Origin: a virus
Virus record (IMG/VR): IMGVR_UViG_3300023179_000053
Location: 29,814 to 93,813 of that record
DNA length: 64,000 bases
Strand: one strand, 5' to 3'
Shown: piece after piece, positions 1 to 7,867 of the stretch
Numbering within the stretch: position 1 is the first letter of the stretch
Layout: each line of letters opens with the position of its first letter
Made by a program: the position numbers and the translations under genes
The notes under the pieces: generated by a model
What the model was told of the DNA's origin: nothing
The model's input: only the letters and a program-made list of their open reading frames with translations
Databases searched by the model: none

Positions 1-71
1 TAGATGGATTACCAGATGTGTATACATCTATATCTGAGGAAGTTGAAATTATAATGTGTTTTTGCTGTGTA

Positions 72-347
72 TTAAATGGCATTTTGCTTCTCCATTCTTT
101 CTTTGATATTTTTAATTACTGTTTTATTGGTTTGCAATTCTGATAAATCCCACCCTAAATCTTCAAGTTTTTGCCATACCAAATCTAACATTTCTGTATC
201 TGTTAGTTCGCCAAGTGGAGTTGTTATTATTTCAGCTATTTCAGTAATAGTTTTACTATACTGACCATGTGTTATTTCAGATTGTCTGTATGGTCTACCA
301 TTGTTATTATTGTTGTAATAGAGACCACCATGTGGATTAAATAACAT
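72..347 (-). CDS. Hypothetical protein, paralogue of the 12298-12498 product
   Basis: A 91-aa protein of unknown function. The start is well supported: AAAGGAGG lies just upstream of the ATG. An Asn-rich N-terminus (about residues 10-18) leads into a conserved-looking stretch, IAEIITTPLGELTD, then LDLVW. This aligns with IIDILTTPGEYLTD and CIDMIW in the small protein at 12298-12498, so the two are probably paralogues from a duplicated small phage gene family. It is the last gene before the left window edge. No membrane segment or catalytic motif is visible. Confidence 0.75.
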   Translation of the reverse strand: MLFNPHGGLYYNNNNNGRPYRQSEITHGQYSKTITEIAEIITTPLGELTDTEMLDLVWQKLEDLGWDLSELQTNKTVIKNIKERMEKQNAI

Positions 348-375
348 ATTGCCTCCTTTTGTTTTTATTACTTAG

Positions 376-449
376 CGTTTCCGATAGGATTTGAACCTAC
401 AACCTACTGATTAGAAGTCAGTTGCTCTATCCAATTGAGCTACGGAAAC
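376..449 (-). tRNA. tRNA-Arg (anticodon UCU)
   Basis: The minus strand folds into a standard 74-nt cloverleaf. The acceptor stem is GTTTCCG/CGGAAAC, the D stem GCTC/GAGC, the anticodon stem ACTGA/TCAGT with loop CTTCTAA, and the T arm GTAGG-TTCAAAT-CCTAT (one G-U pair). The anticodon TCT reads AGA. AGA is a frequent Arg codon in A+T-rich genes such as these, so the tRNA probably supports phage translation. CCA is not encoded. Confidence 0.95.
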
Positions 450-456
450 AATAAAA

Positions 457-505
457 ATGCCGGATAGAATAAAGTGTCGCAGCACTTTATTATTCTACCC
501 GGCAT
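457..505 (-). terminator. Strong stem-loop, probable Rho-independent terminator
   Basis: A near-perfect inverted repeat pairs ATGCCGG plus TAGAATAAAGTG with CACTTTA..TTCTA plus CCGGCAT around a six-base loop. On the minus strand it is followed by TTTTTAT. It lies directly downstream of the gene ending at 538 and upstream of tRNA-Arg, so it could end the upstream message or act as a processing signal before the tRNA. The long symmetric stem could work in both directions. Confidence 0.8.
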
Positions 506-537
506 TTAGGGGGATTATTTATTATTACCCCTAGTTA

Positions 538-1119
538 TTATTGTTTTATTCTATCAAATAATTGTTCAACCATTTTATTTGTTTTTTCAGCTTGTTGTAA
601 ATGTTGTTTAATTGTAATTTTATTACCTTTTGTAGCAAAAAATATTTTAGATCTGTGTACAAACATTTCACCATTTTTAAAATGCCATTTCCACATTTCA
701 CCTTCTTCTCCACGCCACACTATTTCTGTATCATTTTCAATATATGGAGCAAGAGCACAAAAGAATATATCTTCATTACCTGCTTTATTTGAATAGGATA
801 TGTCTACAAGATTGTTTTTTTCATCAAAAACTGAATCAAAGCCTAATTCATTTAAAATTTCTTTAAGATCTTTTAATTTGTTATGATAATCAGAAGCCAT
901 CCAACTAAACCATCTAGCAGGGTGGTAATCTAACCCATCTGGTCTTTTGTCGCCTTTATTTACTTTATCCTCTCCCCCATAGATTCCGCCATCTTTTAGC
1001 AAATCATATGCTGGATTAGAATTAAGTTCACATAAAGCCTCATATGCTTTTTGCACATTTTTGGCTTTAATAATTGCACCATTAGTTTTAATTGATTGAA
1101 TATCTACGTAGTAGCCCAT
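538..1119 (-). CDS. Hypothetical protein (193 aa)
   Basis: A soluble acidic protein I do not recognise. The start is supported by AAAGGAAG upstream of ATG. The sequence is rich in aromatic and charged residues (a HPARWFSWMASDYH stretch around residues 66-79 and a WRGEEGEMWKWHF stretch around 134-146), with a helical, Lys/Gln-rich C-terminus. It has no signal peptide or membrane segment. It follows 1132-1353 with a 12-base gap, and the 457-505 terminator lies downstream. Confidence 0.8.
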   Translation of the reverse strand: MGYYVDIQSIKTNGAIIKAKNVQKAYEALCELNSNPAYDLLKDGGIYGGEDKVNKGDKRPDGLDYHPARWFSWMASDYHNKLKDLKEILNELGFDSVFDEKNNLVDISYSNKAGNEDIFFCALAPYIENDTEIVWRGEEGEMWKWHFKNGEMFVHRSKIFFATKGNKITIKQHLQQAEKTNKMVEQLFDRIKQ

Positions 1120-1131
1120 TATCTTCCTTTG

Positions 1132-1353
1132 CTATTTGTTGTATAAAACGCTATCTTGTGGGTATCCACTAGGATACTTTTCATTGAAGTTTTGAATTGC
1201 CAATTCGTAGGCATTATCAAAACCGGGAGTTTCTTCCATTGGTTCATCTATTAATGGAATAAATCCTCTTTCTACTAAGTCAAGAAATGCTGACTCTATA
1301 AATTTATCTTGTACTTGTTCAGGGGCATTTTCCCAATGTGTTTCATCTACCAT
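1132..1353 (-). CDS. Hypothetical acidic small protein (73 aa)
   Basis: A small acidic protein of unknown function. Its ATG overlaps the stop of the upstream gene (TAATG), and AAGGAG lies within the upstream coding sequence, which indicates translational coupling. No recognisable motif. It sits in a run of small early-type genes of the kind that often adjust host metabolism in large phages, but that role is inference only. Confidence 0.75.
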   Translation of the reverse strand: MVDETHWENAPEQVQDKFIESAFLDLVERGFIPLIDEPMEETPGFDNAYELAIQNFNEKYPSGYPQDSVLYNK

Positions 1354-1652
1354 TATTCTTCTCCTTCTTCATCTGTAAAAGTTCCCCATTTAATTACAAT
1401 GGCATTATCTCCATGACTATCTGCTTCCCAAGGTTTTTCTGTAACTATATAAGCAAGCCTATTGACCCATCTATAGCCACTTTCAATCCACAACTCATTG
1501 CCTTCGGCAATCATAGTCCATACTTTTCTTGGCTCAATAGATTGAATAAATTTTTTCTCCACCCCAAATGTTTCATATGTTTTTACACGATCATCTTCCA
1601 TTTCGGGTGAATATTTATCAATCCAATCATCTGGTAACATTACTTTAACCAT
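1353..1652 (-). CDS. Hypothetical protein (99 aa)
   Basis: Unknown function. The start is supported by AAGGAAAAG upstream of the ATG. The protein is acidic with a central Trp/Tyr-rich segment (VWTMIAEGNELWIESGYRW) that looks like a compact beta-rich fold, and it ends in an Asp/Glu tail. It is coupled to the next gene by stop/start overlap. No catalytic motif seen. Confidence 0.75.
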   Translation of the reverse strand: MVKVMLPDDWIDKYSPEMEDDRVKTYETFGVEKKFIQSIEPRKVWTMIAEGNELWIESGYRWVNRLAYIVTEKPWEADSHGDNAIVIKWGTFTDEEGEE

Positions 1653-1666
1653 ATTTATCTTTTCCT

Positions 1667-2197
1667 TTACATTGACCAGTGGTCAGCGCCACCATTTTCG
1701 TATAGATACTTTGATACTTTTAGATTACAATCAACATCAAACAGACCATCAATTGATGTACCGCAAATGTTTTTTGTAACTGTTTTCCAAGTAGAATTAA
1801 CTTGTAGAAGCCCCAAGTCTTGTGAACCATCTTTGTTTAATTTAGTGTTGTGAGCTTCCGGATTACATCTACTTTCTCTCCAAGCTATATAAGAAAATAG
1901 CTTTGGTGGAAGACCATACTCAACAAATTTAGATTCCCATTGCGGGCATCTTTCTGTTTCGTCTTTAGGTATTCTCCTTTTAGTTTCTGCCGGCACTTGT
2001 GCCATTGGCAATGTAGATGTAGTTGTAGTTGTCTCTACAGTAGTTGTAGTTTCTACTACAGGAGCATCAACGACAATTACTTGAGCAGATTCTTGCTTTT
2101 CATAATTGTCTTCAACTATTGTTTTTGTAATGACAGCGCCTGTAAAAGCGCCATAAATTAAGCCTATAACTGCTATATAAGGCTGCGATTGTAACAT
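1667..2197 (-). CDS. Membrane-anchored lytic transglycosylase/lysozyme-like protein
   Basis: A 176-aa muralytic enzyme candidate. I place the start at the ATG at 2197, which has GGAGGAAAAT just before it; a TTG 12 bases upstream overlaps that ribosome site and is less likely. Residues 6-25 form a hydrophobic membrane anchor or uncleaved signal. A Thr/Val-rich linker (about 45-65) follows. The C-terminal half carries goose-lysozyme/SLT hallmarks: WRESR with candidate catalytic Glu108, then GLLQVN at about 129-134. Such proteins cleave peptidoglycan glycan strands. The domain is short and ends soon after the final helix, so it may be a minimal lysozyme-like fold. It could be the phage endolysin or an entry/exit muralytic enzyme; no holin is adjacent. 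Confidence 0.75.
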   Translation of the reverse strand: MLQSQPYIAVIGLIYGAFTGAVITKTIVEDNYEKQESAQVIVVDAPVVETTTTVETTTTTSTLPMAQVPAETKRRIPKDETERCPQWESKFVEYGLPPKLFSYIAWRESRCNPEAHNTKLNKDGSQDLGLLQVNSTWKTVTKNICGTSIDGLFDVDCNLKVSKYLYENGGADHWSM

Positions 2198-2338
2198 ATT
2201 TTCCTCCAAAGTTTAGGGTTTGCGTTATTACGCATTAGCATTTCTAATAGAAGAAACGTTAGTAAATCAACAACTTTACTTACGTTTTCTTAGTTACTAT
2301 TTTATAAATAATCCTCCTTGATATACACTTTTATTTTG

Positions 2339-2415
2339 TGCTGGCGATGGGACTTGAACCCATATGTCACCAGTTAACCTTTCTACACTTTATAAGAGTG
2401 AGGGTATACGCCAGC
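2339..2415 (-). tRNA. tRNA-like gene with degenerate D region, possible UAU anticodon
   Basis: The acceptor stem GCTGGCG/CGCCAGC and T arm ATGGG-TTCAAGT-CCCAT are perfect, and the overall length (77 nt with discriminator A) is normal. The middle does not fold canonically. The only good anticodon-type loop is CTTATAA closed by CACT/AGTG, which gives anticodon TAT. It starts only eight bases after position 7, leaving no D arm and about 22 nt before the T arm. This is either a D-armless or decayed tRNA, or I have missed an alternative fold. Confidence 0.55.
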
Positions 2416-2422
2416 TTATGAT

Positions 2423-2809
2423 CTAGTCGTTGTCCCCAGATATGTCTTCTTCCATTTCAAGTAGTGCAATAATTTCTTTGTGCATACTTGGTCTATTAGA
2501 CATATTCTCTGCTAACCGTTCACGAACATTTTGATTATAATGTTGCGTATATGTATTTGAAACTTCTTTCATTGTAATATCATTACTTTCAGCAAGCTCT
2601 TTCATAATGATACTCATATGCATCATAAATGCATATATTAATGCCGGCATAAAAAATGGATTGTCTCCGTGTTCATCAGATAGTGACTGAAACAAAGTTT
2701 CTAGTATTACTTTATTTTCTTTTGCTGAATTATCAGATGAGTTGATAAATGTATTAAACATTTGCAACGCAATATCTGTAAACAGGAATTCATCTTTTTG
2801 ATTTGTCAT
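2423..2809 (-). CDS. Hypothetical helical protein (128 aa)
   Basis: An unrecognised, acidic and mostly helical protein. A hydrophobic helix (MPALIYAFMMHMSIIM, around residues 53-68) in the middle could be a buried core or a weak membrane segment. It lies between two tRNA-type genes. No strong ribosome site precedes the ATG; translation may be coupled to the gene ending at 2812. Confidence 0.7.
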   Translation of the reverse strand: MTNQKDEFLFTDIALQMFNTFINSSDNSAKENKVILETLFQSLSDEHGDNPFFMPALIYAFMMHMSIIMKELAESNDITMKEVSNTYTQHYNQNVRERLAENMSNRPSMHKEIIALLEMEEDISGDND

Positions 2810-2811
2810 AA

Positions 2812-3000
2812 TTATTTATACTCACTAAGAACATAATACGTATATATTTCTCGATTAGAGATTAACCATTCTACCATAGTTATCTCATTTTGTCGAGTAA
2901 GATAGTCTAGTACATATTTAAATGAATATATATCTCCTCCTTGTTGTTTGATTCTTTTTGTAATTAATTTCATTTTTGTTGGTATGATATTTTGTTTCAT
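2812..3000 (-). CDS. Hypothetical small protein (62 aa)
   Basis: A small basic-then-aromatic protein of unknown function. The frame is open further upstream, but that part is the antisense-free transcript of the tRNA at 3005-3077, so the start must be the ATG at 3000 (or the one at 2973). No clear ribosome site is seen for either. It lies immediately 3' of a tRNA, so its mRNA may begin at the tRNA-processed end. Confidence 0.6.
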   Translation of the reverse strand: MKQNIIPTKMKLITKRIKQQGGDIYSFKYVLDYLTRQNEITMVEWLISNREIYTYYVLSEYK

Positions 3001-3004
3001 ATCG

Positions 3005-3077
3005 TGGGTGTAGTGGGATTCGAACCCACACTTTATTGATTTTAAGTCAACTGCCTCTGCCATTGGGCTACACACCC
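3005..3077 (-). tRNA. tRNA with UAA anticodon (Leu), short variable loop
   Basis: A complete cloverleaf: acceptor GGGTGTG/TACACCC, D arm GCCC..GGGC-like, anticodon stem GTTGA/TCAAT with loop CTTAAAA, variable loop AAAGT, T arm GTGGG-TTCGAAT-CCCAC, discriminator A. The anticodon TAA reads UUA (Leu). Bacterial leucine tRNAs normally carry a long variable arm; this one has five bases. Either it is charged unusually, or its identity differs from its anticodon. Confidence 0.9.
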
Positions 3078-3083
3078 AATTAT

Positions 3084-3419
3084 TTATTCGATATCTTCTT
3101 GTTCTAATAAATTTGTCAACTCAATGATATCAGCCGGTGTTTCACCTTTTTGAACAAGATCATTGTGATGAGATATATTCTTTGTTATTTCCCTAACAGA
3201 TACGGAATGTGGATTATAGAAATACTCTTTTACAATTCCGGGCTGTTTCTCACCGACTGAATATTCAAATATTCTGGCATTCCAATTGTCAGGTTTAAAA
3301 CCGTGTAATCTTTCGCAAATTCTATTAGCAATTGATACAGCTTCAATTACAGTAGATGTATCTTCAACTTTGATAGGGAATCTGTATTCTACTATGTAAT
3401 AGTTATCAAATTTAGGCAT
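3084..3419 (-). CDS. Hypothetical protein (111 aa)
   Basis: Unknown function. A soluble protein with a beta-type N-terminus (YYIVEYRFPIKVED) and an acidic C-terminus. Its ATG overlaps the stop of the tiny upstream membrane-protein gene (TAATG), so the two are likely translated together. No motif recognised. Confidence 0.75.
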   Translation of the reverse strand: MPKFDNYYIVEYRFPIKVEDTSTVIEAVSIANRICERLHGFKPDNWNARIFEYSVGEKQPGIVKEYFYNPHSVSVREITKNISHHNDLVQKGETPADIIELTNLLEQEDIE

Positions 3420-3547
3420 TATAATCCTTTACCAGAATACAGAATAAAACCAACTATTGCCATAAGAAATATAAGCCCCCAAGATACCAGAGATGCTGTT
3501 ATTCCCAATACAATTAATGCGGTTAATAAAATTTGCTTTTCTGTCAT
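3419..3547 (-). CDS. Tiny single-pass membrane protein (42 aa)
   Basis: A short gene with exact coupling at both ends: its ATG overlaps the TGA of the 3544-5205 gene (ATGA), and its TAA overlaps the next ATG (TAATG). The product begins MTEKQILLTALIVLGITAS and is almost entirely one or two hydrophobic helices, ending YSGKGL. It is one of three such microproteins in the accessory region. The role is unknown; a small inner-membrane effector or holin-like protein is possible but not shown. Confidence 0.65.
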   Translation of the reverse strand: MTEKQILLTALIVLGITASLVSWGLIFLMAIVGFILYSGKGL

Positions 3548-5205
3548 GAGATTTCTTCTATTTGAATACTATCACCATTTACCGGATTAAGAAATGCGTT
3601 TTTGATTACCATCGAGCTACCATCGTTAGATGTAGACATTATACCTTTCAGATTATTTACAAGCATCGGTGATTTAATCAAGAACTTTTTACTACCAATT
3701 TTTAAGATACAACCTTTAAGAACTTCTGACTTTTCTACTTGAAAGTCTAAGCCTTGTACATAAGGAAGGTCTTTAACTTTTACTTTGATATCCTTACTAC
3801 CAAAATCAATATGTATTAAGTCTTGTTTGTAATGTTCAAACATTAGCTTCCCGATTCTGTTATCAGCAAGATTTCTAAACTCAGTATTACCATCTGTGTA
3901 CCCAGAATCATAATGATCATATTCGTGTATAATAGTAGCAATCAGTGATTCAACACTAGAAGATTTTGCGTGATGTTTATTTATCAGAATCTGTCTTTCT
4001 TGTCTTGGTTTATCTACAAGTATAGTTAGACCAAGCAGGTTTTGACTTTCAGCAGAGAATAACCCTATCTTTCTATGCATTGTTTTCAAACCTTTTTCAA
4101 AGTGCTCTGCTATCTCTAACGCTCTGACAAAGTTGGGGTAGTTTTCGTAATCATACTCAACATCATATTTAAGATCTTCATTTGCAATATCAGAAAGTGT
4201 TCTGACACCGGATTTCTTAAGTATATAGTACAAGTTTGAAGACAGGCAATGAACAGATGAATACCCTAGTTCTTTAACTTTAAGAGCTACATTAGGAACT
4301 GCTGATTCAATAGAATTCAATAACACTGATTTATCACCGTACTTCAAATTAAAACATTCACCCCAGACATCATTAACTCTATTGTATTCAAAAGCAGCTT
4401 CTGAAAAATGCCAGAATTCCATATTGTCATTATCAAGTGGTTCAATACCAATAATCTTGTCTAAGATGGTATTAATTACAGCTTTATTGTCCATATGGCA
4501 TAATGCTCTTGCGATATCATAAGATACTAAATACGGAGATGCCAATTTTCTTTCTTCATTTAACTTAAATGACTTGCCATTGTAATGAAATAAATAGTCT
4601 TCATCACTTTCATATACCAGCACAGATTTACAATAAATAGCGGCGGCATTTGTATTTACTGGCTTTAAAATGTCAACTTTATTTATTGAGCAACTGTAAT
4701 AAACTTCAGCGTTATCACAATAGTAATAATCGTGATTTCTGTACACTTCCATAATTTTATCGGTTGCTTCAATAAATATTGAGAATTCGCCTTCTTTGAA
4801 ATAAACGTCATCTACTAGATCAATTCCCCACAATGACTTATCATTTCTAGCACCATCTTTTGCATTACTTACAACTTCTCGATAAATTTGAAATTCATCT
4901 TCCCAAGATAATGTGCCGGCATCAACTGTAAATGAAGATGGAATTTGCTCATAACCATAATCATAATATACAACATCAATGCCTTGAAGTTTTCTTGCAA
5001 TGTATCTAAGTTGATATGGACCATCTTGGTCATTGCCAACAAATACAAATTCAACACCTTTTCTTAATGCAAGAATTGGTGCGTATTTAATGCCGGAACC
5101 GAATTGACCAATAGTTTCTTCATCATCACGCTTTGTAGATAAACCTAGGTATTGTAAGTTTAGTCTACTAACTTCGTCTGCTTTATTCCATATTCTTAGA
5201 TACAT
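3544..5205 (-). CDS. GHKL-ATPase-like / HExxH metalloprotease-like protein
   Basis: A 553-aa protein of uncommon composition. Near the N-terminus, IGQFGSGIKYAP (residues 32-43) resembles the G1 box of Bergerat-fold (GHKL) ATPases of the Hsp90/MORC type (G-x-F/G-x-G-x-K-S/x-A). The preceding NKADEVSRLNLQ would then sit where the N box lies, but the usual ELxDN is not intact. Near the C-terminus, TIIHEYDHYDSG (HExxH at 427-431) followed by Glu442 in NTEF is a zincin-like metal site. The central region is unrecognised. A two-module protein coupling nucleotide-dependent movement with proteolysis is an inference; both modules need confirmation. It overlaps the tiny downstream gene by ATGA. Confidence 0.7.
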   Translation of the reverse strand: MYLRIWNKADEVSRLNLQYLGLSTKRDDEETIGQFGSGIKYAPILALRKGVEFVFVGNDQDGPYQLRYIARKLQGIDVVYYDYGYEQIPSSFTVDAGTLSWEDEFQIYREVVSNAKDGARNDKSLWGIDLVDDVYFKEGEFSIFIEATDKIMEVYRNHDYYYCDNAEVYYSCSINKVDILKPVNTNAAAIYCKSVLVYESDEDYLFHYNGKSFKLNEERKLASPYLVSYDIARALCHMDNKAVINTILDKIIGIEPLDNDNMEFWHFSEAAFEYNRVNDVWGECFNLKYGDKSVLLNSIESAVPNVALKVKELGYSSVHCLSSNLYYILKKSGVRTLSDIANEDLKYDVEYDYENYPNFVRALEIAEHFEKGLKTMHRKIGLFSAESQNLLGLTILVDKPRQERQILINKHHAKSSSVESLIATIIHEYDHYDSGYTDGNTEFRNLADNRIGKLMFEHYKQDLIHIDFGSKDIKVKVKDLPYVQGLDFQVEKSEVLKGCILKIGSKKFLIKSPMLVNNLKGIMSTSNDGSSMVIKNAFLNPVNGDSIQIEEIS

Positions 5206-5233
5206 TGCAATACTCCCTTTGTTGTTTTATTAA

Positions 5234-6040
5234 CTATAGAGGATTAGTTGAATTATTAGAGCTAAGAGCCTGAACTCTTGCTGTTTGAAGTTGTTTATCA
5301 TCAAACAAAAATTCTTTCAATCTTTGCGCTTGCTCGTCTGTATAAGTAGTAATCTTAAAGTGTGTACAAGGGTATGCTGTGCTTGGCACTAAATCTTCAA
5401 TAATTTCAACTTTTGTTGCTTTGTTGAATTCATTGGACAAGCCAGCTTTGTTGACAACATTTTGAGAAACTAATTCAATAAGCCTAATCAGTGCAATTAC
5501 TGAAGTGTTTAAACTACTGATGACACTGCTATTTTGACTTCTCTCATTAATTGCTGTTAAATAATCTCCTGATTTTACAGGCACAATTGAATCTAACACA
5601 ATATTAATGTCAGTAGCAATAGTATTTACAACTGCGTTCCAAACACTTCTACCTAAGCGGCAATGACTGGCTGGATTTGTTCTTATGTAATCATCAAGAT
5701 TACTTTGAATCCAATCATCAGTAATTGCTGAATCATTCATAATATCTTCAACATCGGATCTAATTTCATCCATTACATTAGATGATGTTAGATACCTATC
5801 ATCAAATGACTCTGTTAAATCGTCTTTAATTTCCTCTTTGAAAGAGTAAACATTGCTTGAGTCATCAAACCATTCATTAATACGATCATCAATTTGCTCA
5901 TCTTCGAGTGGTTCAATTTTCTCTTTAACTTTGTTATAAACGACATTGATAACATTGTCATTTTTTGCTAGAGACTCAACCAATAAATTGATTGGAATCG
6001 TGACAGATATTTCATTATTTGTTTGTTCATTTGTTTCCAT
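5234..6040 (-). CDS. Hypothetical acidic protein (268 aa)
   Basis: Unknown function. I choose the ATG at 6040 because CAGGAGCAAAT precedes it; the frame is open up to a GTG at 6175 without a ribosome site, so an extra 45 N-terminal residues cannot be excluded. Residues about 45-120 are very acidic, and the C-terminal half is more neutral and helical. No motif seen. It lies just upstream of the ATPase/protease-like gene with a 28-base gap, so the two may be co-regulated. Confidence 0.7.
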   Translation of the reverse strand: METNEQTNNEISVTIPINLLVESLAKNDNVINVVYNKVKEKIEPLEDEQIDDRINEWFDDSSNVYSFKEEIKDDLTESFDDRYLTSSNVMDEIRSDVEDIMNDSAITDDWIQSNLDDYIRTNPASHCRLGRSVWNAVVNTIATDINIVLDSIVPVKSGDYLTAINERSQNSSVISSLNTSVIALIRLIELVSQNVVNKAGLSNEFNKATKVEIIEDLVPSTAYPCTHFKITTYTDEQAQRLKEFLFDDKQLQTARVQALSSNNSTNPL

Positions 6041-6190
6041 GATTTGCTCCTGTTTGGTTAGTATTACATTTCCTGCTATTTCTGTTCTTTCTATTATTTC
6101 CACGGCGTTTTCCTGTTCTAATCGCCCCACAGCGTTTTTATTCTTTTTCTGTATGAAGTTGAGTATGCGTTTCACAACGTATCATCACAA

Positions 6191-6655
6191 CTACACTAGG
6201 TCCATTAATCCATCACAATATATCTCAGCGAATTCCCATAGTGGGTCGTTCTCATTAACTTCCATTTGTGCGTGGTCAAACCAATCAGCAAAATGATATA
6301 CAACTCGCACAATAGTTTCCGTATATTCTGGATCAATGAATACTTCTAGATAATCTGCCGGACCACCTGTACTCAATTCAATTTTAATTACTTTTGTAAT
6401 TACAAATCCAAGTGGAAATTCTACAAGACTATCTTCATTGTATTCATTATCGGATGCGTTTTCTCTGAATTTAGCTACTTCATCTTCAGATGGTTCTCTA
6501 TCTTCATTTTTTGTGAATTCCTCGACAAACTGCTCTGTCAATTCATCAAGTTCATCTGCCGCAGTTCCATTATGAAACTTTAGCATTTTAGCTACAGTTT
6601 CATTTCTATGATTATACTGTTCTTTTATGCGCTCTGCGCAAGTTGGCTGTGTCAT
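6191..6655 (-). CDS. Hypothetical acidic protein (154 aa)
   Basis: Unrecognised acidic protein; the start is supported by AGGAGATAATAA before ATG. The N-terminal third is helical and Glu-rich, then a beta-type stretch (FVITKVIKIELS, VRVVYHFADWF) follows. Strong negative charge would fit a DNA-mimic or a binding partner of a basic protein, but that is speculation. Confidence 0.75.
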   Translation of the reverse strand: MTQPTCAERIKEQYNHRNETVAKMLKFHNGTAADELDELTEQFVEEFTKNEDREPSEDEVAKFRENASDNEYNEDSLVEFPLGFVITKVIKIELSTGGPADYLEVFIDPEYTETIVRVVYHFADWFDHAQMEVNENDPLWEFAEIYCDGLMDLV

Positions 6656-6665
6656 TTATTATCTC

Positions 6666-7673
6666 CTAACCTTTACTAGTCCATACTTGTTGGGCAAGCA
6701 GGCTCATTGGGAAATCAGTCAATCTATTTTCACGCAGTTTCATATTGTAACGGCTCACAATTAAATATGGCAATGATGTGAAAGTTACAGTTTGACCACT
6801 ACTGATCATTGCTTGTGCTTGTGCAATTACTAATGAAGGACTGCCAAGCTTTGTCAATGCTTCAGTCAATCGTTGCTCATTAACTTTCTTACCGTAACGG
6901 TTATAAATACAAGAAACGGCAGAAATCATTTGGTCTCTAAACATTTCTTTATTGTCAGGATAGGAATTTTTAAGAGTACGCAATGCCTTTTCCAATACTG
7001 CTGGACCGGCATTAGTATAAACTTTACGAACTGCCGCAACACAACGAATTCTATTTGGACCAGGTGCAAAATGTACTTCTGCGCCAATTTTAGCAACTAC
7101 ATTTGAAATACCAATAGCAGTTTCATCACCGGCAACAATGCCTGCCTTAAAGATTTGAGCAGGAGTTGGCTTGGTATGTTCTTTATTAGTTAGTGCAAAG
7201 ATATGCGCTTCGTCTTCAAGTGTAAGACCAAAGTAAACCAATGCGTTTACATTTGCATCTTTCATTCCCATTTCAAGCATTGCGTGATAACGATGGCTAC
7301 CATCAATGATTGCCAATGTATTATCTTCACGCATTGAACAAGTAATAACACCAAGCAAATCCGGATCAAAATTCTTTACGATTCGATTGATTTTTGCTTT
7401 CAATGGACTGCGTTGATATTGATAATCAACAAACATATCAGAGATTTTGATTAAAGACGACATCTTTGAAATGTGTCCAACATCAAAGTTAGCGCCAAGA
7501 GATTCGTGTTTTGTAACAATTGGAACATTCAAACTCTTTGCCGCCTCCTTAATTTGTTTATTGTTTTTTGGTTTAACAGGAACAGTTTTGTTTTTCACTG
7601 TTTTCTCCTTTTTGTTGTTGTTAATTAATTGCTTTGATATTTTCATGCTATTTTTCTTACTAGGCGTAGCCAT
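6666..7673 (-). CDS. ParB/Srx-fold (ParB N-terminal domain-like) protein
   Basis: A 335-aa protein with a Lys/Asn-rich basic leader (residues 1-45), then a ParB-like region at about 74-165. That region holds YQR followed by the hallmark DGSHRYHAM (Asp124 to Met132), equivalent to the D-G-x-H-R motif of ParB/Noc and DndB-type proteins. The family includes CTP-binding partition proteins, but also phage proteins that act as nucleases or regulators. No ParA partner is present here, so a plasmid-style partition role is not supported. The C-terminal half is helical and unassigned. The start overlaps the upstream gene by 14 bases. Confidence 0.8.
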   Translation of the reverse strand: MATPSKKNSMKISKQLINNNKKEKTVKNKTVPVKPKNNKQIKEAAKSLNVPIVTKHESLGANFDVGHISKMSSLIKISDMFVDYQYQRSPLKAKINRIVKNFDPDLLGVITCSMREDNTLAIIDGSHRYHAMLEMGMKDANVNALVYFGLTLEDEAHIFALTNKEHTKPTPAQIFKAGIVAGDETAIGISNVVAKIGAEVHFAPGPNRIRCVAAVRKVYTNAGPAVLEKALRTLKNSYPDNKEMFRDQMISAVSCIYNRYGKKVNEQRLTEALTKLGSPSLVIAQAQAMISSGQTVTFTSLPYLIVSRYNMKLRENRLTDFPMSLLAQQVWTSKG

Positions 7674-7866
7674 TTATCTTGTCTCTTTCTGCTGTCATTA
7701 CACCTTTTTTATATTCTTCAAAGATATCAATGTTTAACATTTCATTGAAATAGTCAATCATTTCTCTTGAAGGTGTATTGTCTTCTTCTATCATTTTGCT
7801 ATAATAACCTCTAGCAAACCAATATTTAGATGTAAATGCAACGCCTTTTGATTTTATACCTGGCAT
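7660..7866 (-). CDS. Hypothetical small protein (68 aa)
   Basis: Unknown function. A small mixed-charge protein with an aromatic N-terminal half (YWFARGYYSKMI) and a helical acidic part after it. It lies one base after the WhiB-like gene and overlaps the ParB-like gene, so it belongs to the same transcription unit. No motif recognised. Confidence 0.7.
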   Translation of the reverse strand: MPGIKSKGVAFTSKYWFARGYYSKMIEEDNTPSREMIDYFNEMLNIDIFEEYKKGVMTAERDKINGYA

Positions 7867-7867
7867 A

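Noticed and set aside
1-71. Possible gene fragment at the left edge
   Set aside because: Short open frames exist on both strands, but none shows a recognisable product or signal within 71 bases.
2812-3075. Longer form of the 62-aa gene starting inside the tRNA
   Set aside because: The extra 25 codons are the sequence of a complete tRNA, so they are not coding.
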